A DNA stretch of 64,000 nt from Veillonella intestinalis (GTDB lineage: Bacteria > Bacillota > Negativicutes > Veillonellales > Veillonellaceae). Location: assembly GCF_943193155.1 (NCBI RefSeq), contig NZ_CALPDB010000001.1, forward strand, positions 310,001-374,000, in the 5' to 3' direction. The position numbers and the translations under genes are program-made. Under the pieces are notes generated by a model. The model had not been told where the DNA came from. It saw nothing but the letters and a program-made list of their open reading frames with translations, and searched no databases. Below, in pieces: positions 1 through 7,669 of the stretch (its first letter is position 1; each line of letters opens with the position of its first letter).

Positions 1-214
1 CTTTTTTCCTGTTAATCGTATTATTTGTGAACGGGAATTTAGTGAGTTTCTTTATGAAGGGCAACAGATTCATATTAAGCGATCGTATTATAAAGGGCAG
101 TTAGTCAATACTTCGTTAGAGTATGAAGATTTAAAGCAAGCATCTCACGTATTACAAATTCCTTTAAAGGATTTACAGCAGAAAGTTTGGCAAGCTTTGC
201 CGAAAGAACTTTAA
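1..214 (+). CDS. larC: LarC, nickel-pincer cofactor biosynthesis protein (C-terminal end only)
   Basis: Open frame entering from the left edge (first full codon at 2) and ending at TAA 212-214; about 70 residues are visible. The stretch HIKRSYYKGQLVNTSLEYED followed by a helix ending KVWQALPKEL matches the C-terminal end of the LarC (DUF111) family, which inserts nickel into the pincer cofactor of lactate racemase-type enzymes. Most of the protein lies outside the window. A role in lactate metabolism fits the dehydrogenase at 32.2-35.0 kb. The call rests on a short C-terminal fragment. Confidence 0.7.
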   Translation, partial: FFPVNRIICEREFSEFLYEGQQIHIKRSYYKGQLVNTSLEYEDLKQASHVLQIPLKDLQQKVWQALPKEL

Positions 215-228
215 ATTTTGTGGTTATT

Positions 229-258
229 TTGCAAGTATTCTTAAAATTATAGTATATT
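229..258 (+). promoter_or_regulatory. Predicted sigma-A promoter for chbG
   Basis: TTGCAA at 229-234 and TATATT at 253-258 are separated by 18 bp. They lie in the gap between larC and the chbG-like gene. Sequence match only; the leader would carry the palindrome at 290-308. Confidence 0.45.
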
Positions 259-289
259 CACAAAATAACACTATACACTACCAATAGAC

Positions 290-308
290 ATATGTTAAAA
301 TAACATAT
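290..308. repeat. Short palindrome in the chbG leader
   Basis: ATATGTTA and TAACATAT form a perfect 8-bp inverted repeat around AAA, about 30 bp downstream of the predicted -10 box. It could be an operator or a weak RNA hairpin; all-A/T composition makes chance plausible. Confidence 0.3.
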
Positions 309-351
309 ATCCTCTTTATATGAACAAGGATTAAAAGAATAGAAGGTGCGT

Positions 352-1203
352 ATGATTCGATTAATAGTTAATGCCGACGATTTTGGCTTACATGAAGCTG
401 TCAACGAAGGTATCATTAAAGGGCATACCGAGGGGATTATTACAAGTACATCATTATTAGCAAATGGGGAGGCTTTTGATCAAGCTGTAACTCTTGCAAA
501 AACTGTTCCTCAGTTAGGTATTGGTGTACATACAGCCTTAGTAGGTGGTTTAAAGCCTCTATGTGACCCTGAGGAAGTACCTACTTTGTTAGAAAATGGA
601 CGCTTTCTCAACTCCTATCCAGACTTTATAAAAAAAGCTATGACGGGAGCCATTAACTTTGAAGAAGTGTATAAGGAATTAGACAAACAATTTGAAAAAG
701 TTGTTTCCTCTGGTTTACCTATTACTCATGCGGATGGTCATCAACATCTTCATGTGTTACCACAAATAACACCGATTATGGTTACGCTATTGCGGCGTTA
801 TGGGATTAAAAAAATGAGAATTCCTGCAGAAGATCGTTTTTTCCGTAATGGCATAACGCAATGGGAACGTCTTGCTGGTAAGGTAGGGTTAGCTGAAGTG
901 GCTGATAAAGCCTATACATTATCCAGTAAAATGGGGATTTGGTCGCCCCGTTATTTTTGGGGGATGATGAGTGGTGGTCAGTTAACTGAAGACCGATTGA
1001 TGGAAATTCTTCAGCGTATTGCTACGACACGTGGTAGTCATGAAATTATGACTCATCCAGGTAATAATGATAGACTTCTTAATTCATTATACCCATGGAA
1101 TTATCATTGGGAAGGCGAATTAGCCGCAATGTGTGCAGAACCAGTAAAACAATTTATTCAGTTCCACCAAATTCAGCTAGTTAATTATGGTGAGTGTGAA
1201 TGA
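352..1203 (+). CDS. ChbG/YdjC-family carbohydrate deacetylase
   Basis: A 283-residue protein of the YdjC/ChbG family, metal-dependent deacetylases acting on N-acetylated oligosaccharides; related enzymes deacetylate lipid-linked sugars. The metal-binding signatures are visible: NADDFGL at the N-terminus and HADGHQHLHV near residue 125, plus a late MTHPG segment. I chose ATG 352, with AGAAGG at 341-346 at normal distance; an upstream GTG at 346 would overlap that ribosome site. It overlaps the next gene by ATGA and so is translationally coupled to a flippase-like membrane protein. That pairing suggests a lipid-linked or envelope sugar substrate, but the substrate is unknown. Confidence 0.85.
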   Translation: MIRLIVNADDFGLHEAVNEGIIKGHTEGIITSTSLLANGEAFDQAVTLAKTVPQLGIGVHTALVGGLKPLCDPEEVPTLLENGRFLNSYPDFIKKAMTGAINFEEVYKELDKQFEKVVSSGLPITHADGHQHLHVLPQITPIMVTLLRRYGIKKMRIPAEDRFFRNGITQWERLAGKVGLAEVADKAYTLSSKMGIWSPRYFWGMMSGGQLTEDRLMEILQRIATTRGSHEIMTHPGNNDRLLNSLYPWNYHWEGELAAMCAEPVKQFIQFHQIQLVNYGECE

Positions 1204-2216
1204 ATAAAGTTTTAAAACGAGGCCTAATATTAGGTTTGGTGCTGGTAGTTATTTCAGGACTCACCATTTACTTTACTATTGATTTAGATTCTTTAGCTAC
1301 GCTTGAAACATTCAATCTCAGTTCTTTGCTTTTGGCTTTGGTAGCCTTAGCAGTAGGAATGTATTTTGATGGTTTGCGATTACAACGGCTCGTGCATATC
1401 GGTGGTTATGATTTACCGATTATTGCCATTTTGCGAGTAATTTTTGGCAACTATTTTATGGCCATGTTAACTCCCGGGGCTAGCGGTGGTGCTGTAGCTC
1501 AAGTGCTAATTCTTAAAAGTTATGGTGTGCCAGTCATGAAAGGGGCTCCCATTGTACTGATTCGTACTGTATTTTCAATTTTGTTTTTAATTGTAATGTT
1601 ACCAGTTATCTTTTTACATAGTTCCATTACAATTCCCTATATTAGTCGTGAAGCGTTACTAGAAATATCTTTATTTTTAGTCGTTTGCACAATTGTTGGT
1701 CTCTATGTATTGCGGACCAATTTAATGAAGCGTTTTGTCTATATGTTGGCAGAACGATTCAAAAAAGGCAATCCTAAAGCGTGGTTAGCTAAACTGACTG
1801 AACTTAATGAAGGGTTTTCATTGTTATATGCAAAACCATTACAATCATTATTAGTTTTTATCGAATCAGGGCTTAGTTTATTAGCTTTATATGCGATTGC
1901 TCCAGCACTGATGTGCGCCTTTACTTGGGATATACCGATTGTGGAAGTCCTCAGTCGGATGATATTATTAAATTTAATTCTGTATTTTGCGCCAACACCT
2001 GGTGGTACTGGCGTGGCAGAGGGATTATTTATTTATTTGTTTACTTCATTCTTGCCCGTAGGGACTGTTGGCATCGTTGCTGTCGGTTGGCGAGTAATTG
2101 CCGAGTATTTGCCGTTTTTTATAGGTATGTATTCCGTATTTACATTATATGGCCGACAATTCGTAGCTGGCGCAGCGGCAATTGAAGGAGAAAATGGAGG
2201 TAAGAACATTGGCTAA
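1200..2216 (+). CDS. Flippase-like integral membrane protein (UPF0104/LPG-synthase TM family)
   Basis: A 338-residue, very hydrophobic protein with about eight predicted membrane segments. It belongs to the family that includes the membrane domain of lysylphosphatidylglycerol synthase and other flippase-like proteins. Family-typical segments are MLTPGASGGAVAQ near residue 90 and PTPGGTGVAEG near residue 265. The start ATG overlaps the stop of the deacetylase gene (ATGA). It lacks the cytoplasmic aminoacyl-transferase domain of MprF, so lysinylation of lipids is not indicated. It probably moves or modifies a lipid-linked intermediate together with the upstream deacetylase; that role is inferred. 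Confidence 0.8.
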   Translation: MNKVLKRGLILGLVLVVISGLTIYFTIDLDSLATLETFNLSSLLLALVALAVGMYFDGLRLQRLVHIGGYDLPIIAILRVIFGNYFMAMLTPGASGGAVAQVLILKSYGVPVMKGAPIVLIRTVFSILFLIVMLPVIFLHSSITIPYISREALLEISLFLVVCTIVGLYVLRTNLMKRFVYMLAERFKKGNPKAWLAKLTELNEGFSLLYAKPLQSLLVFIESGLSLLALYAIAPALMCAFTWDIPIVEVLSRMILLNLILYFAPTPGGTGVAEGLFIYLFTSFLPVGTVGIVAVGWRVIAEYLPFFIGMYSVFTLYGRQFVAGAAAIEGENGGKNIG

Positions 2217-2658
2217 GTTAAAGAAAGACAAATTCTATTTGGTACAAGAAGATATTCTTCCAGAAGCAATTAAAAAGACAATTAAAGTAAAAGAAATTTT
2301 AAAATTAGGGGAAGCTAAAACAATTAATGAAGCTGTAGAACGTATGGATTTAAGTCGTTCTGCTTATTATAAATATAAAGATTATGTATTCCCATTCTAT
2401 GAAATTGCACAGGGTAAAATCGTATCAATTACTATTTCTATGTCTAATGAAGCTGGTATGTTATCTAGTATTTTGCGCACCATTGCTGAAAGTAATGGTA
2501 GCATTTTAACAATTAATCAGGATATTCCATTACAAGGGATTGCGAATGTAACGATTGCCTTTGAAACTAAGGATTTATCCACCCCATTAGAAGAATGCTT
2601 GAATAATATCCGTTCTATTCGTGGGATTTTACGTGTAGAAATTTTAGGCCAAGCTTAA
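2209..2658 (+). CDS. pheB: ACT-domain protein PheB (UPF0735)
   Basis: A 149-residue protein with an N-terminal helical segment (LVQEDILPEAIKKTIKVKEI, then LSRSAYYKYKDYVFPF) and a C-terminal ACT domain (about residues 70-147, SNEAGMLSSILRTIAESNGS). This is the PheB/UPF0735 family, regulatory proteins usually next to aromatic or threonine biosynthesis genes. The start is taken as TTG 2209, with GGAGG at 2196-2200 eight bases upstream, giving the family-like beginning MAKLKKDKFYLV. An ATG at 2194 is possible. It overlaps the preceding gene by 8 bp and precedes hom and thrB, a common pheB-hom-thrB arrangement. Confidence 0.85.
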   Translation: MAKLKKDKFYLVQEDILPEAIKKTIKVKEILKLGEAKTINEAVERMDLSRSAYYKYKDYVFPFYEIAQGKIVSITISMSNEAGMLSSILRTIAESNGSILTINQDIPLQGIANVTIAFETKDLSTPLEECLNNIRSIRGILRVEILGQA

Positions 2659-2709
2659 TCACGTTAACTTAGAGTATATTGTTAGACAGTAATTATACAT
2701 ATAGGTGTA

Positions 2710-2737
2710 GCCCCGACTTATATTAATAGGCCGGGGC
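2710..2737. other. GC-rich hairpin between pheB and hom
   Basis: GCCCCG (2710-2715) can pair with CGGGGC (2732-2737) around an AT-rich loop. There is no following T-run, so a simple intrinsic terminator is unlikely. It stands out in an AT-rich gap and may stabilise a processed mRNA end or modulate hom translation. Confidence 0.4.
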
Positions 2738-2762
2738 ACTCCTATAAAGAGAGAGGGATAGT

Positions 2763-4052
2763 ATGGAACCAATTAAAGTAGCCTTATTAGGTTTCGGCAC
2801 AGTAGGACAAGGGACTTTTGAACTACTTGTAAAAAATGCTGATTTAATTGCTAATCGAGTAGGCGCGCCTGTTGAAGTAGCTAAAATCTATGTGCGCAAT
2901 AAAGAAAAATATAGTCATGTAGCGTTACCAGCTAATACAGTTTTTGTTGAACAAGTGGATGAGGTATTAGATGATGCTACCATTCAAGTGGTAGTAGAAG
3001 TTATGGGGGGCACCACCTTTGCTCGCGAATGTATCGAAAAAGCGCTCACTAAAGGTAAAAGTGTAGTTACCGCTAATAAAGACTTATTAGCTGAAGCTGG
3101 CCCTTATCTTTTAGACTTAGCAGCTAAGCACAACGTTGATTTACGCTATGAAGCAAGCGTTTTAGGGGGCATTCCGATTATTCGTACTCTCTATGAATCG
3201 TTAGCAGGGAATCGAATTACGGAAATCGTAGGAATTTTGAATGGTACGACGAATTTTATTTTGTCCAATATGACTGAAAAAGGAGCTGGCTATCAGGAAG
3301 TACTAGCTGAAGCGCAAGCCTTAGGGTATGCGGAAGCAGACCCAACTGCTGACGTTGAAGGTCTTGATGCAGCTCGTAAATTAGCTATTTTATCATCCAT
3401 TGCCTTCAATCGACGTATTTTCTTCGAAGATGTATCGGTTGAGGGGATCACTAAGATTGATGCTACCGATATCGCTTTTGGTAAAGAATTTGGCTATACC
3501 ATTAAATTATTGGGGATTGCTAAAGAGACTAAAAAAGGGTTGTCCTTAAATGTACATCCTTCGTTCATTTCGAGTAATCATCCATTAGCTTCAGTACGTG
3601 GTTCTTATAATGCTTTATATGTAAAAGGTAATGGCATTGATGATGCTATGTTCTACGGTCGGGGTGCGGGGAGCTTACCAACTGGTAGTTCTATTGTAGG
3701 CGATATTATGGAAGTGGCTAAAAATATTCGCACTAATCATTTAGGGGCCTTAGCGCCATTCTATTTTTCCGAGAAAAATCTGTATTCTTCTGGCAAAATT
3801 GAATCGTCCTACTATATCCGTATTTTAGTAGATAACTCTACAGGTGTATTGGCTAAAGTAGCAACTAAATTAGCAGAACAACGAATTTCGGTGCAAGCTG
3901 TTACACAGCGTAACGAAAGTGAAACAACATCGACTATTGCGATTGTTACTTCTTCTTGTCCACGTTCTTATATTGTAAATGTAATTAATGCCTTTAATAA
4001 TTTGCGTGTAGTTCGTGAAGTTGGCAGTGTTATTCCTATTATGGCAGATTAG
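2763..4052 (+). CDS. hom: Homoserine dehydrogenase
   Basis: A 429-residue enzyme reducing aspartate semialdehyde to homoserine, the branch point to threonine and methionine. The NAD(P)-binding start GFGTVGQGTFELL, the catalytic-domain segments GGIPIIRTLYESLAGNR and GILNGTTNFIL, and a C-terminal ACT domain (about residues 350-428, ILVDNSTGVLAKVATKLAEQ) are in the normal order and length. The ACT domain implies allosteric feedback, probably by threonine. RBS GAGAGAGGG precedes ATG 2763. The substrate would come from the asd product at 27.4 kb. Followed 10 bp later by thrB. Confidence 0.96.
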   Translation: MEPIKVALLGFGTVGQGTFELLVKNADLIANRVGAPVEVAKIYVRNKEKYSHVALPANTVFVEQVDEVLDDATIQVVVEVMGGTTFARECIEKALTKGKSVVTANKDLLAEAGPYLLDLAAKHNVDLRYEASVLGGIPIIRTLYESLAGNRITEIVGILNGTTNFILSNMTEKGAGYQEVLAEAQALGYAEADPTADVEGLDAARKLAILSSIAFNRRIFFEDVSVEGITKIDATDIAFGKEFGYTIKLLGIAKETKKGLSLNVHPSFISSNHPLASVRGSYNALYVKGNGIDDAMFYGRGAGSLPTGSSIVGDIMEVAKNIRTNHLGALAPFYFSEKNLYSSGKIESSYYIRILVDNSTGVLAKVATKLAEQRISVQAVTQRNESETTSTIAIVTSSCPRSYIVNVINAFNNLRVVREVGSVIPIMAD

Positions 4053-4062
4053 GAGGCAAGGA

Positions 4063-4989
4063 ATGGAATCTATTGTTGTACAAGTGCCAGCCACAAGTGC
4101 TAACTGTGGTCCTGGTTTTGATTCATTAGGCCTTGCTTTAGAATTATATAATACATTTTCTTTCACGCCTGATGAAATGGCTACTACTAATACGTATACC
4201 TTTGCCGGTTTTGATGCCAATTTATTAGCTAAAGAAGATCAGACTCATAATTTAGTTGGCTTTGCGATGGCGCAAGTATTTAAAAAAGCTAACGTAAAGC
4301 CTTTATATGGCACAATTCATAGTGAAGCTGCTATTCCGCCATCAAGAGGTCTTGGCAGTAGTTCTACAGCTATTGTAGCGGGCCTAATGTTAGCTAATGC
4401 AACGTTAAGTTCACCTTTGAGCACGCATGATTTACTAATACTTGCTAATGAAATTGAAGGTCATCCTGACAATGTAGCACCAGCTTTATTAGGAAATTTA
4501 GTATGTTCTGTGAATCATGAAAGTGGTTTATTATATACTACTGTTGACTTGCCAGAGGAATTGGTATTTGCTGTAGTTGTACCGGAAGTAACTGTGGCAA
4601 CAGAGTATGCACGCAGCGTTTTACCTAAAGAAATTGCTCATAAGGAAGCTGTAGCTAATGTAAGTCACGCTACTTTGTTTGTTACGGCTTTATTGCAACA
4701 TAAGTTGGAGTATTTAAGCGTTGCTCTAGAAGATTATCTTCATGTACCTTATCGTAAAGCCTTAATTCCTCATTGTGAGGAAGTCTTTGCGGCTGCTTTA
4801 GCTAATGGTGCGTATGGTGCGACTATTAGTGGTTCTGGTTCAACGTTAATTGCCTATTGTCCTAGATCATCTGCTGAACTCGTAAAAGATGCTATGGCAC
4901 AAGTATTTACCGAAAATGGCATTGCGTCCCATGCGTATGTAGTAGAAGCTGATACAGAGGGTGCTAAGTATGTAAATTGCCAAAATTAG
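4063..4989 (+). CDS. thrB: Homoserine kinase
   Basis: A 308-residue GHMP kinase that phosphorylates homoserine for threonine synthesis. The opening VQVPATSANCGPGFDSLGLA and the ATP-binding loop PPSRGLGSSSTAIVAGL are diagnostic, with the C-terminal GHMP motif GAYGATISGSGSTLIA. ATG 4063 is chosen because AGGAGG at 4051-4056 sits directly upstream; the frame is open further up, but that stretch is inside hom and lacks a ribosome site. Same operon as hom. Confidence 0.95.
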   Translation: MESIVVQVPATSANCGPGFDSLGLALELYNTFSFTPDEMATTNTYTFAGFDANLLAKEDQTHNLVGFAMAQVFKKANVKPLYGTIHSEAAIPPSRGLGSSSTAIVAGLMLANATLSSPLSTHDLLILANEIEGHPDNVAPALLGNLVCSVNHESGLLYTTVDLPEELVFAVVVPEVTVATEYARSVLPKEIAHKEAVANVSHATLFVTALLQHKLEYLSVALEDYLHVPYRKALIPHCEEVFAAALANGAYGATISGSGSTLIAYCPRSSAELVKDAMAQVFTENGIASHAYVVEADTEGAKYVNCQN

Positions 4990-5016
4990 GCAATTACTAT
5001 ATAATTATAGTGTGAA

Positions 5017-5045
5017 TAGATATTTTTCAAAATTGTTGATATAAT
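5017..5045 (+). promoter_or_regulatory. Predicted promoter of tRNA-Pro
   Basis: TAGATA (5017-5022), 17-bp spacer, consensus TATAAT (5040-5045), about 10 bp before the mature 5' end of the tRNA. The -10 is perfect, the -35 matches 4 of 6. Confidence 0.55.
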
Positions 5046-5054
5046 ACTATTCAT

Positions 5055-5131
5055 CGGGGCGTAGCTCAGCTTGGTAGAGCGCTACCTTGGGGTGGTAGAG
5101 GTCGCAAGTTCAAATCTTGTCGTTCCGACCA
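5055..5131 (+). tRNA. tRNA-Pro, anticodon GGG
   Basis: All 77 nt fold as a cloverleaf. The acceptor CGGGGCG pairs with CGTTCCG (two G-U pairs). The D-arm is GCTC/GAGC with loop AGCTTGGTA. The anticodon stem CTACC/GGTAG holds loop TTGGGGT, which gives anticodon GGG. The T-arm is GCAAG/CTTGT with loop TTCAAAT. The CCA end is encoded (ACCA, 5128-5131). It decodes CCC and CCU. It lies alone, 44 bp before htpX. Confidence 0.95.
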
Positions 5132-5175
5132 TGTGTGTATGAAGGATACATTGAAGAAAGAGGCAAGTATAAATT

Positions 5176-6039
5176 ATGAATAATGTAAAGACAGCTGTTT
5201 TACTGGCATTAATGACTGGCTTATTGATGGTAATCGGACAGTTGGTCGCTGGCAGGACTGGTCTTTTGACGATGTTTATTATTTCTATGGGGATGAACTT
5301 GTTCAGTTATTGGAATAGTGACAAGCTTGTTCTCAGCATGTATAATGCACGTCAAATATCGGCGACAGATAATCCCGAGTTATATAATATGGTAGCAAGT
5401 TTAGCTAAGCGTGGTAATTTACCAATGCCAAAGGTATATATTATTGAATCTAAGGTACCTAATGCTTTTGCTACTGGGCGCAATCCTGAACATGGGGCTG
5501 TGGCGGTTACTACAGGCATTATGGAGCTGTTGACTGATGATGAAATTGAAGGGGTATTAGCGCATGAATTAACCCATATTAAGCATCGTGATACTTTAAT
5601 TAGTACCATTGCGGCAAGTATAGCTGGGGTTATTACTATGATTGCTAATATGATGCAATTTTTTGCTATCTTTGGTCGCAGTGACGATCGTGAAGGGGCT
5701 AATCCTATTGCTATGTTGGCAACGATTATTTTAGCACCTATTGCAGCAGCTTTAATTCAAATGGCTATTTCTAGATCAAGAGAATATTTAGCTGATGAAG
5801 GTGGGGCTGAAATGAGTGGCAAACCATTATCGTTAGCATCAGCGTTAGGCAAAATTGATTATTATGCTAAGTATGGTGCACTGCCAACTAGTGAATCACA
5901 AGTAGGTACAACGGCTCATATGTTCATTATCAATCCATTAAGCAATGTAAAGGACTTTACTAGTTCTTTATTTAGTACTCATCCAAGTACAGTATCTCGT
6001 ATTGAAAAGTTAAAAGAATTAGCTGCGCGTATGCGCTAG
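5176..6039 (+). CDS. htpX: Membrane zinc metalloprotease HtpX
   Basis: A 287-residue M48 protease of membrane quality control. Two N-terminal membrane segments (about residues 5-45) are followed by the zinc-binding HELTH of LAHELTHIKHRD near residue 130. Two more hydrophobic segments follow, then the third ligand region SRSREYLADEGGAE, which supplies a glutamate. Length is typical. The ribosome site before ATG 5176 is weak. There is no obvious heat-shock element upstream. Followed 9 bp later by ndk. Confidence 0.94.
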   Translation: MNNVKTAVLLALMTGLLMVIGQLVAGRTGLLTMFIISMGMNLFSYWNSDKLVLSMYNARQISATDNPELYNMVASLAKRGNLPMPKVYIIESKVPNAFATGRNPEHGAVAVTTGIMELLTDDEIEGVLAHELTHIKHRDTLISTIAASIAGVITMIANMMQFFAIFGRSDDREGANPIAMLATIILAPIAAALIQMAISRSREYLADEGGAEMSGKPLSLASALGKIDYYAKYGALPTSESQVGTTAHMFIINPLSNVKDFTSSLFSTHPSTVSRIEKLKELAARMR

Positions 6040-6048
6040 GAGGGAATC

Positions 6049-6453
6049 ATGGAACACACGTTAGTACTCGTAAAACCTGATGGAGTAAAGAAAAAACTTT
6101 GTGGTGAAATTTTAGCTCGTTATGAGCGCAAAGGCTTAACAATTAGTGCCCTAAAATTAATGCAAGTACCGTGTGAGTTAGCGGCCGAACATTATGCAGA
6201 GCATAAAGAAAAACCGTTTTTCCAAGAATTAATCGATTTTATTACGTCTGGTCCTGTACTAGCTATGGTGTTGAGTGGTGAAAACGCTGTAGCTGCTGTA
6301 CGTCAGTTGAATGGGGCTACCGATCCATTAAAAGCAAATCCTGGTTCAATTCGTGGGGACTATGGCTTGGCTATTGATGAAAATGTAGTACATGCTTCTG
6401 ATGCTGTTGATACAGCAAAACGTGAAATTGCGTTGTGGTTCCCTGAATTTTAA
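6049..6453 (+). CDS. ndk: Nucleoside diphosphate kinase
   Basis: A 134-residue NDK exchanging gamma-phosphates between nucleotides through a phosphohistidine. Seen are [11 protein letters not shown], the GATDP motif, PGSIRGDYG, and the catalytic histidine in [17 protein letters not shown]. The family usually reads NxxHGSDS there, so HASDA is a mild variation around an intact His. The slightly short length (usual 135-150) is normal. RBS AGGAGGG is 5 bp before ATG 6049. Confidence 0.93.
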   Translation: MEHTLVLVKPDGVKKKLCGEILARYERKGLTISALKLMQVPCELAAEHYAEHKEKPFFQELIDFITSGPVLAMVLSGENAVAAVRQLNGATDPLKANPGSIRGDYGLAIDENVVHASDAVDTAKREIALWFPEF

Positions 6454-6479
6454 TTATTTATATTACAAGAGGTGATAGT

Positions 6480-6986
6480 ATGAACGCAAAGGTATATACT
6501 AAAACAGGTGATAAAGGTTCAACTTCTTTGTATACTGGTGAACGTCTTTCTAAAGCGTCACTTCGCGTAGAGGCTTATGGTACGATTGATGAGCTTCAAG
6601 CGGTGTTGGGCGTTGCTCGTGCTTTCTCTGAGCATGATGACATTCAGCAAGTAATTTATGGAATCCAAAAAGAATTATGGCAATTAATGGCTGATGTAGC
6701 TAGCTTAGGTCAAGAACCAACCATTACCGATGCTCATATTGAAAATCTTGAAAAAATTATCGATAGCTATGATGCTAAAATGGAGCCACTTACTAAATTC
6801 ATCGTTCCTGGTGATAAGAAAAGTTCGGCTTTATTGCATCAATGTCGTACTGTAACGCGTCGTGCAGAGCGAGCTTTATGGCGAGCTGCTGAATCAGGTG
6901 AAGCAATCCACGATGTAAATATTCGTTATTTAAATCGTTTATCTGATTGTTGCTATATGTTAGCTCGTGCTGAGTTTGAACTATAA
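6480..6986 (+). CDS. PduO-type ATP:cob(I)alamin adenosyltransferase
   Basis: A 168-residue enzyme that transfers the adenosyl group of ATP to cob(I)alamin or cobinamide. The N-terminal signature KVYTKTGDKGSTSLYTGERL and the C-terminal TVTRRAERALWRAAES with NRLSDCCYMLAR are typical of the PduO/Cob_adeno_trans family (not the unrelated CobA/BtuR). RBS AGAGGTGAT before ATG 6480. It opens the cobalamin-related part of the window, separated from cobU by a structured 3' region and one opposing gene. Confidence 0.93.
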   Translation: MNAKVYTKTGDKGSTSLYTGERLSKASLRVEAYGTIDELQAVLGVARAFSEHDDIQQVIYGIQKELWQLMADVASLGQEPTITDAHIENLEKIIDSYDAKMEPLTKFIVPGDKKSSALLHQCRTVTRRAERALWRAAESGEAIHDVNIRYLNRLSDCCYMLARAEFEL

Positions 6987-7000
6987 TAGGCCATCTCTAT

Positions 7001-7091
7001 GTATTCATTGTGTTCTTGTGTTTCACGTAGTTGAAGTGGCAGTAACTTCATACTTGCTGGACGCGTGAATACGGAATATGGTCAACCATAT
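7001..7091 (+). ncRNA. Structured intergenic segment, candidate 3'-UTR RNA
   Basis: Between the adenosyltransferase stop and the terminator at 7094 there are several self-complementary segments. GTATTCA (7001-7007) pairs with TGAATAC (7066-7072), or alternatively TTCACG (7022-7027) with CGTGAA (7064-7069). TGAAGT (7032-7037) pairs with ACTTCA (7045-7050), and ATATGG (7076-7081) with CCATAT (7086-7091). I recognise no known riboswitch class. Nothing here codes convincingly for protein. It could be a 3'-UTR-derived small RNA. Confidence 0.3.
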
Positions 7092-7093
7092 AA

Positions 7094-7133
7094 AAAAGCT
7101 ATGTTACCGAATTATTCGCGTAACATAGCTTTT
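7094..7133. terminator. Bidirectional intrinsic terminator
   Basis: AAAAGCTATGTTAC (7094-7107) pairs perfectly with GTAACATAGCTTTT (7120-7133), with an extra CGA/TCG pairing in the loop and A/T runs on both sides. It lies between convergent genes and can serve both. Confidence 0.9.
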
Positions 7134-7174
7134 ATTATTGACTAAAATTAGTTGTATTGTATCTTATTGAACCT

Positions 7175-7522
7175 TTATTCTGGTTTTAAGTCAATAGTAC
7201 CTGTATTGAGTACATCTTCAGGGCTTGGATAATAGAAAAATACAGTGCTAATTTCATATTGGAATTTTTCACGGATTTTAGCCGCTAGAATAGTTTCAAA
7301 TTCAATTAAATTTTCTGGTTCAATAGTGCCATCTTCAATGAGCACTAGTAATTGTGGTTCTACTGCAGGGGCGTTATCAGGTAATACTTCAGGCGGTAGG
7401 GGAATATTTACGATGACACGAGCTGTAGCAGCATATTGCTCATTTTGGTCAGTAATGACAGCTCGATAGGTATTCTCCCATAAAGTGGCCATTAGTTTAA
7501 CATAAAAATTTTTCATTTCCAT
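7175..7522 (-). CDS. Hypothetical protein, 115 residues
   Basis: I do not recognise this family. The protein is soluble, acidic, without signal peptide, membrane segment or cysteines. It carries hydrophobic strands (ARVIVNIPLP, QLLVLIEDG) and a helix LIEFETILAAKIREKFQYEI. The frame has AAAGGAG ten bases before ATG 7522, coding-like codon use and its own terminator, so it is probably real. It points against the surrounding cobalamin genes. The ATG at 7516 is an alternative start. Confidence 0.65.
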   Translation of the reverse strand: MEMKNFYVKLMATLWENTYRAVITDQNEQYAATARVIVNIPLPPEVLPDNAPAVEPQLLVLIEDGTIEPENLIEFETILAAKIREKFQYEISTVFFYYPSPEDVLNTGTIDLKPE

Positions 7523-7544
7523 AAAATAAACACTCCTTTTTTAT

Positions 7545-7580
7545 TCTCCCTAGATTTCCTAAACGGTGTATAATGGGAGA
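7545..7580. promoter_or_regulatory. Inverted repeat around a TATAAT box between divergent genes
   Basis: TCTCCC (7545-7550) and GGGAGA (7575-7580) flank a segment containing TATAAT (7569-7574), in the 147-bp gap between the hypothetical gene and cobU. It has the position of a shared operator/promoter; no good -35 box is visible. No B12-riboswitch box is visible in this gap. Confidence 0.3.
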
Positions 7581-7669
7581 TATGGGTATTGATATGAAGT
7601 TATTGTATACTTATAGCGACCCAAAAAGCAAGTAGTGTCTATTAATTAACAGTAGGAGTATAGCGGTTC

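Noticed and set aside
1913-2185. Plus-strand frame inside the flippase-like gene
   Set aside because: Frame-shifted shadow of the membrane protein with cysteine- and tryptophan-rich nonsense translation.
2659-2762. T-box or threonine-type leader before hom
   Set aside because: No T-box core sequence and no run of threonine or isoleucine codons; only one 6-bp hairpin without T-run.
3870-4220. Minus-strand frame of 116 codons across the hom/thrB junction
   Set aside because: Overlaps two certain genes; low-complexity translation; no ribosome site.
7001-7036. Tiny open frames (11 and 16 codons) in the structured segment
   Set aside because: No ribosome sites, and stem-forming constraint explains the sequence better.
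7523-7669. Cobalamin riboswitch before cobU
   Set aside because: Gap is too short for the full aptamer and lacks a recognisable B12 box.
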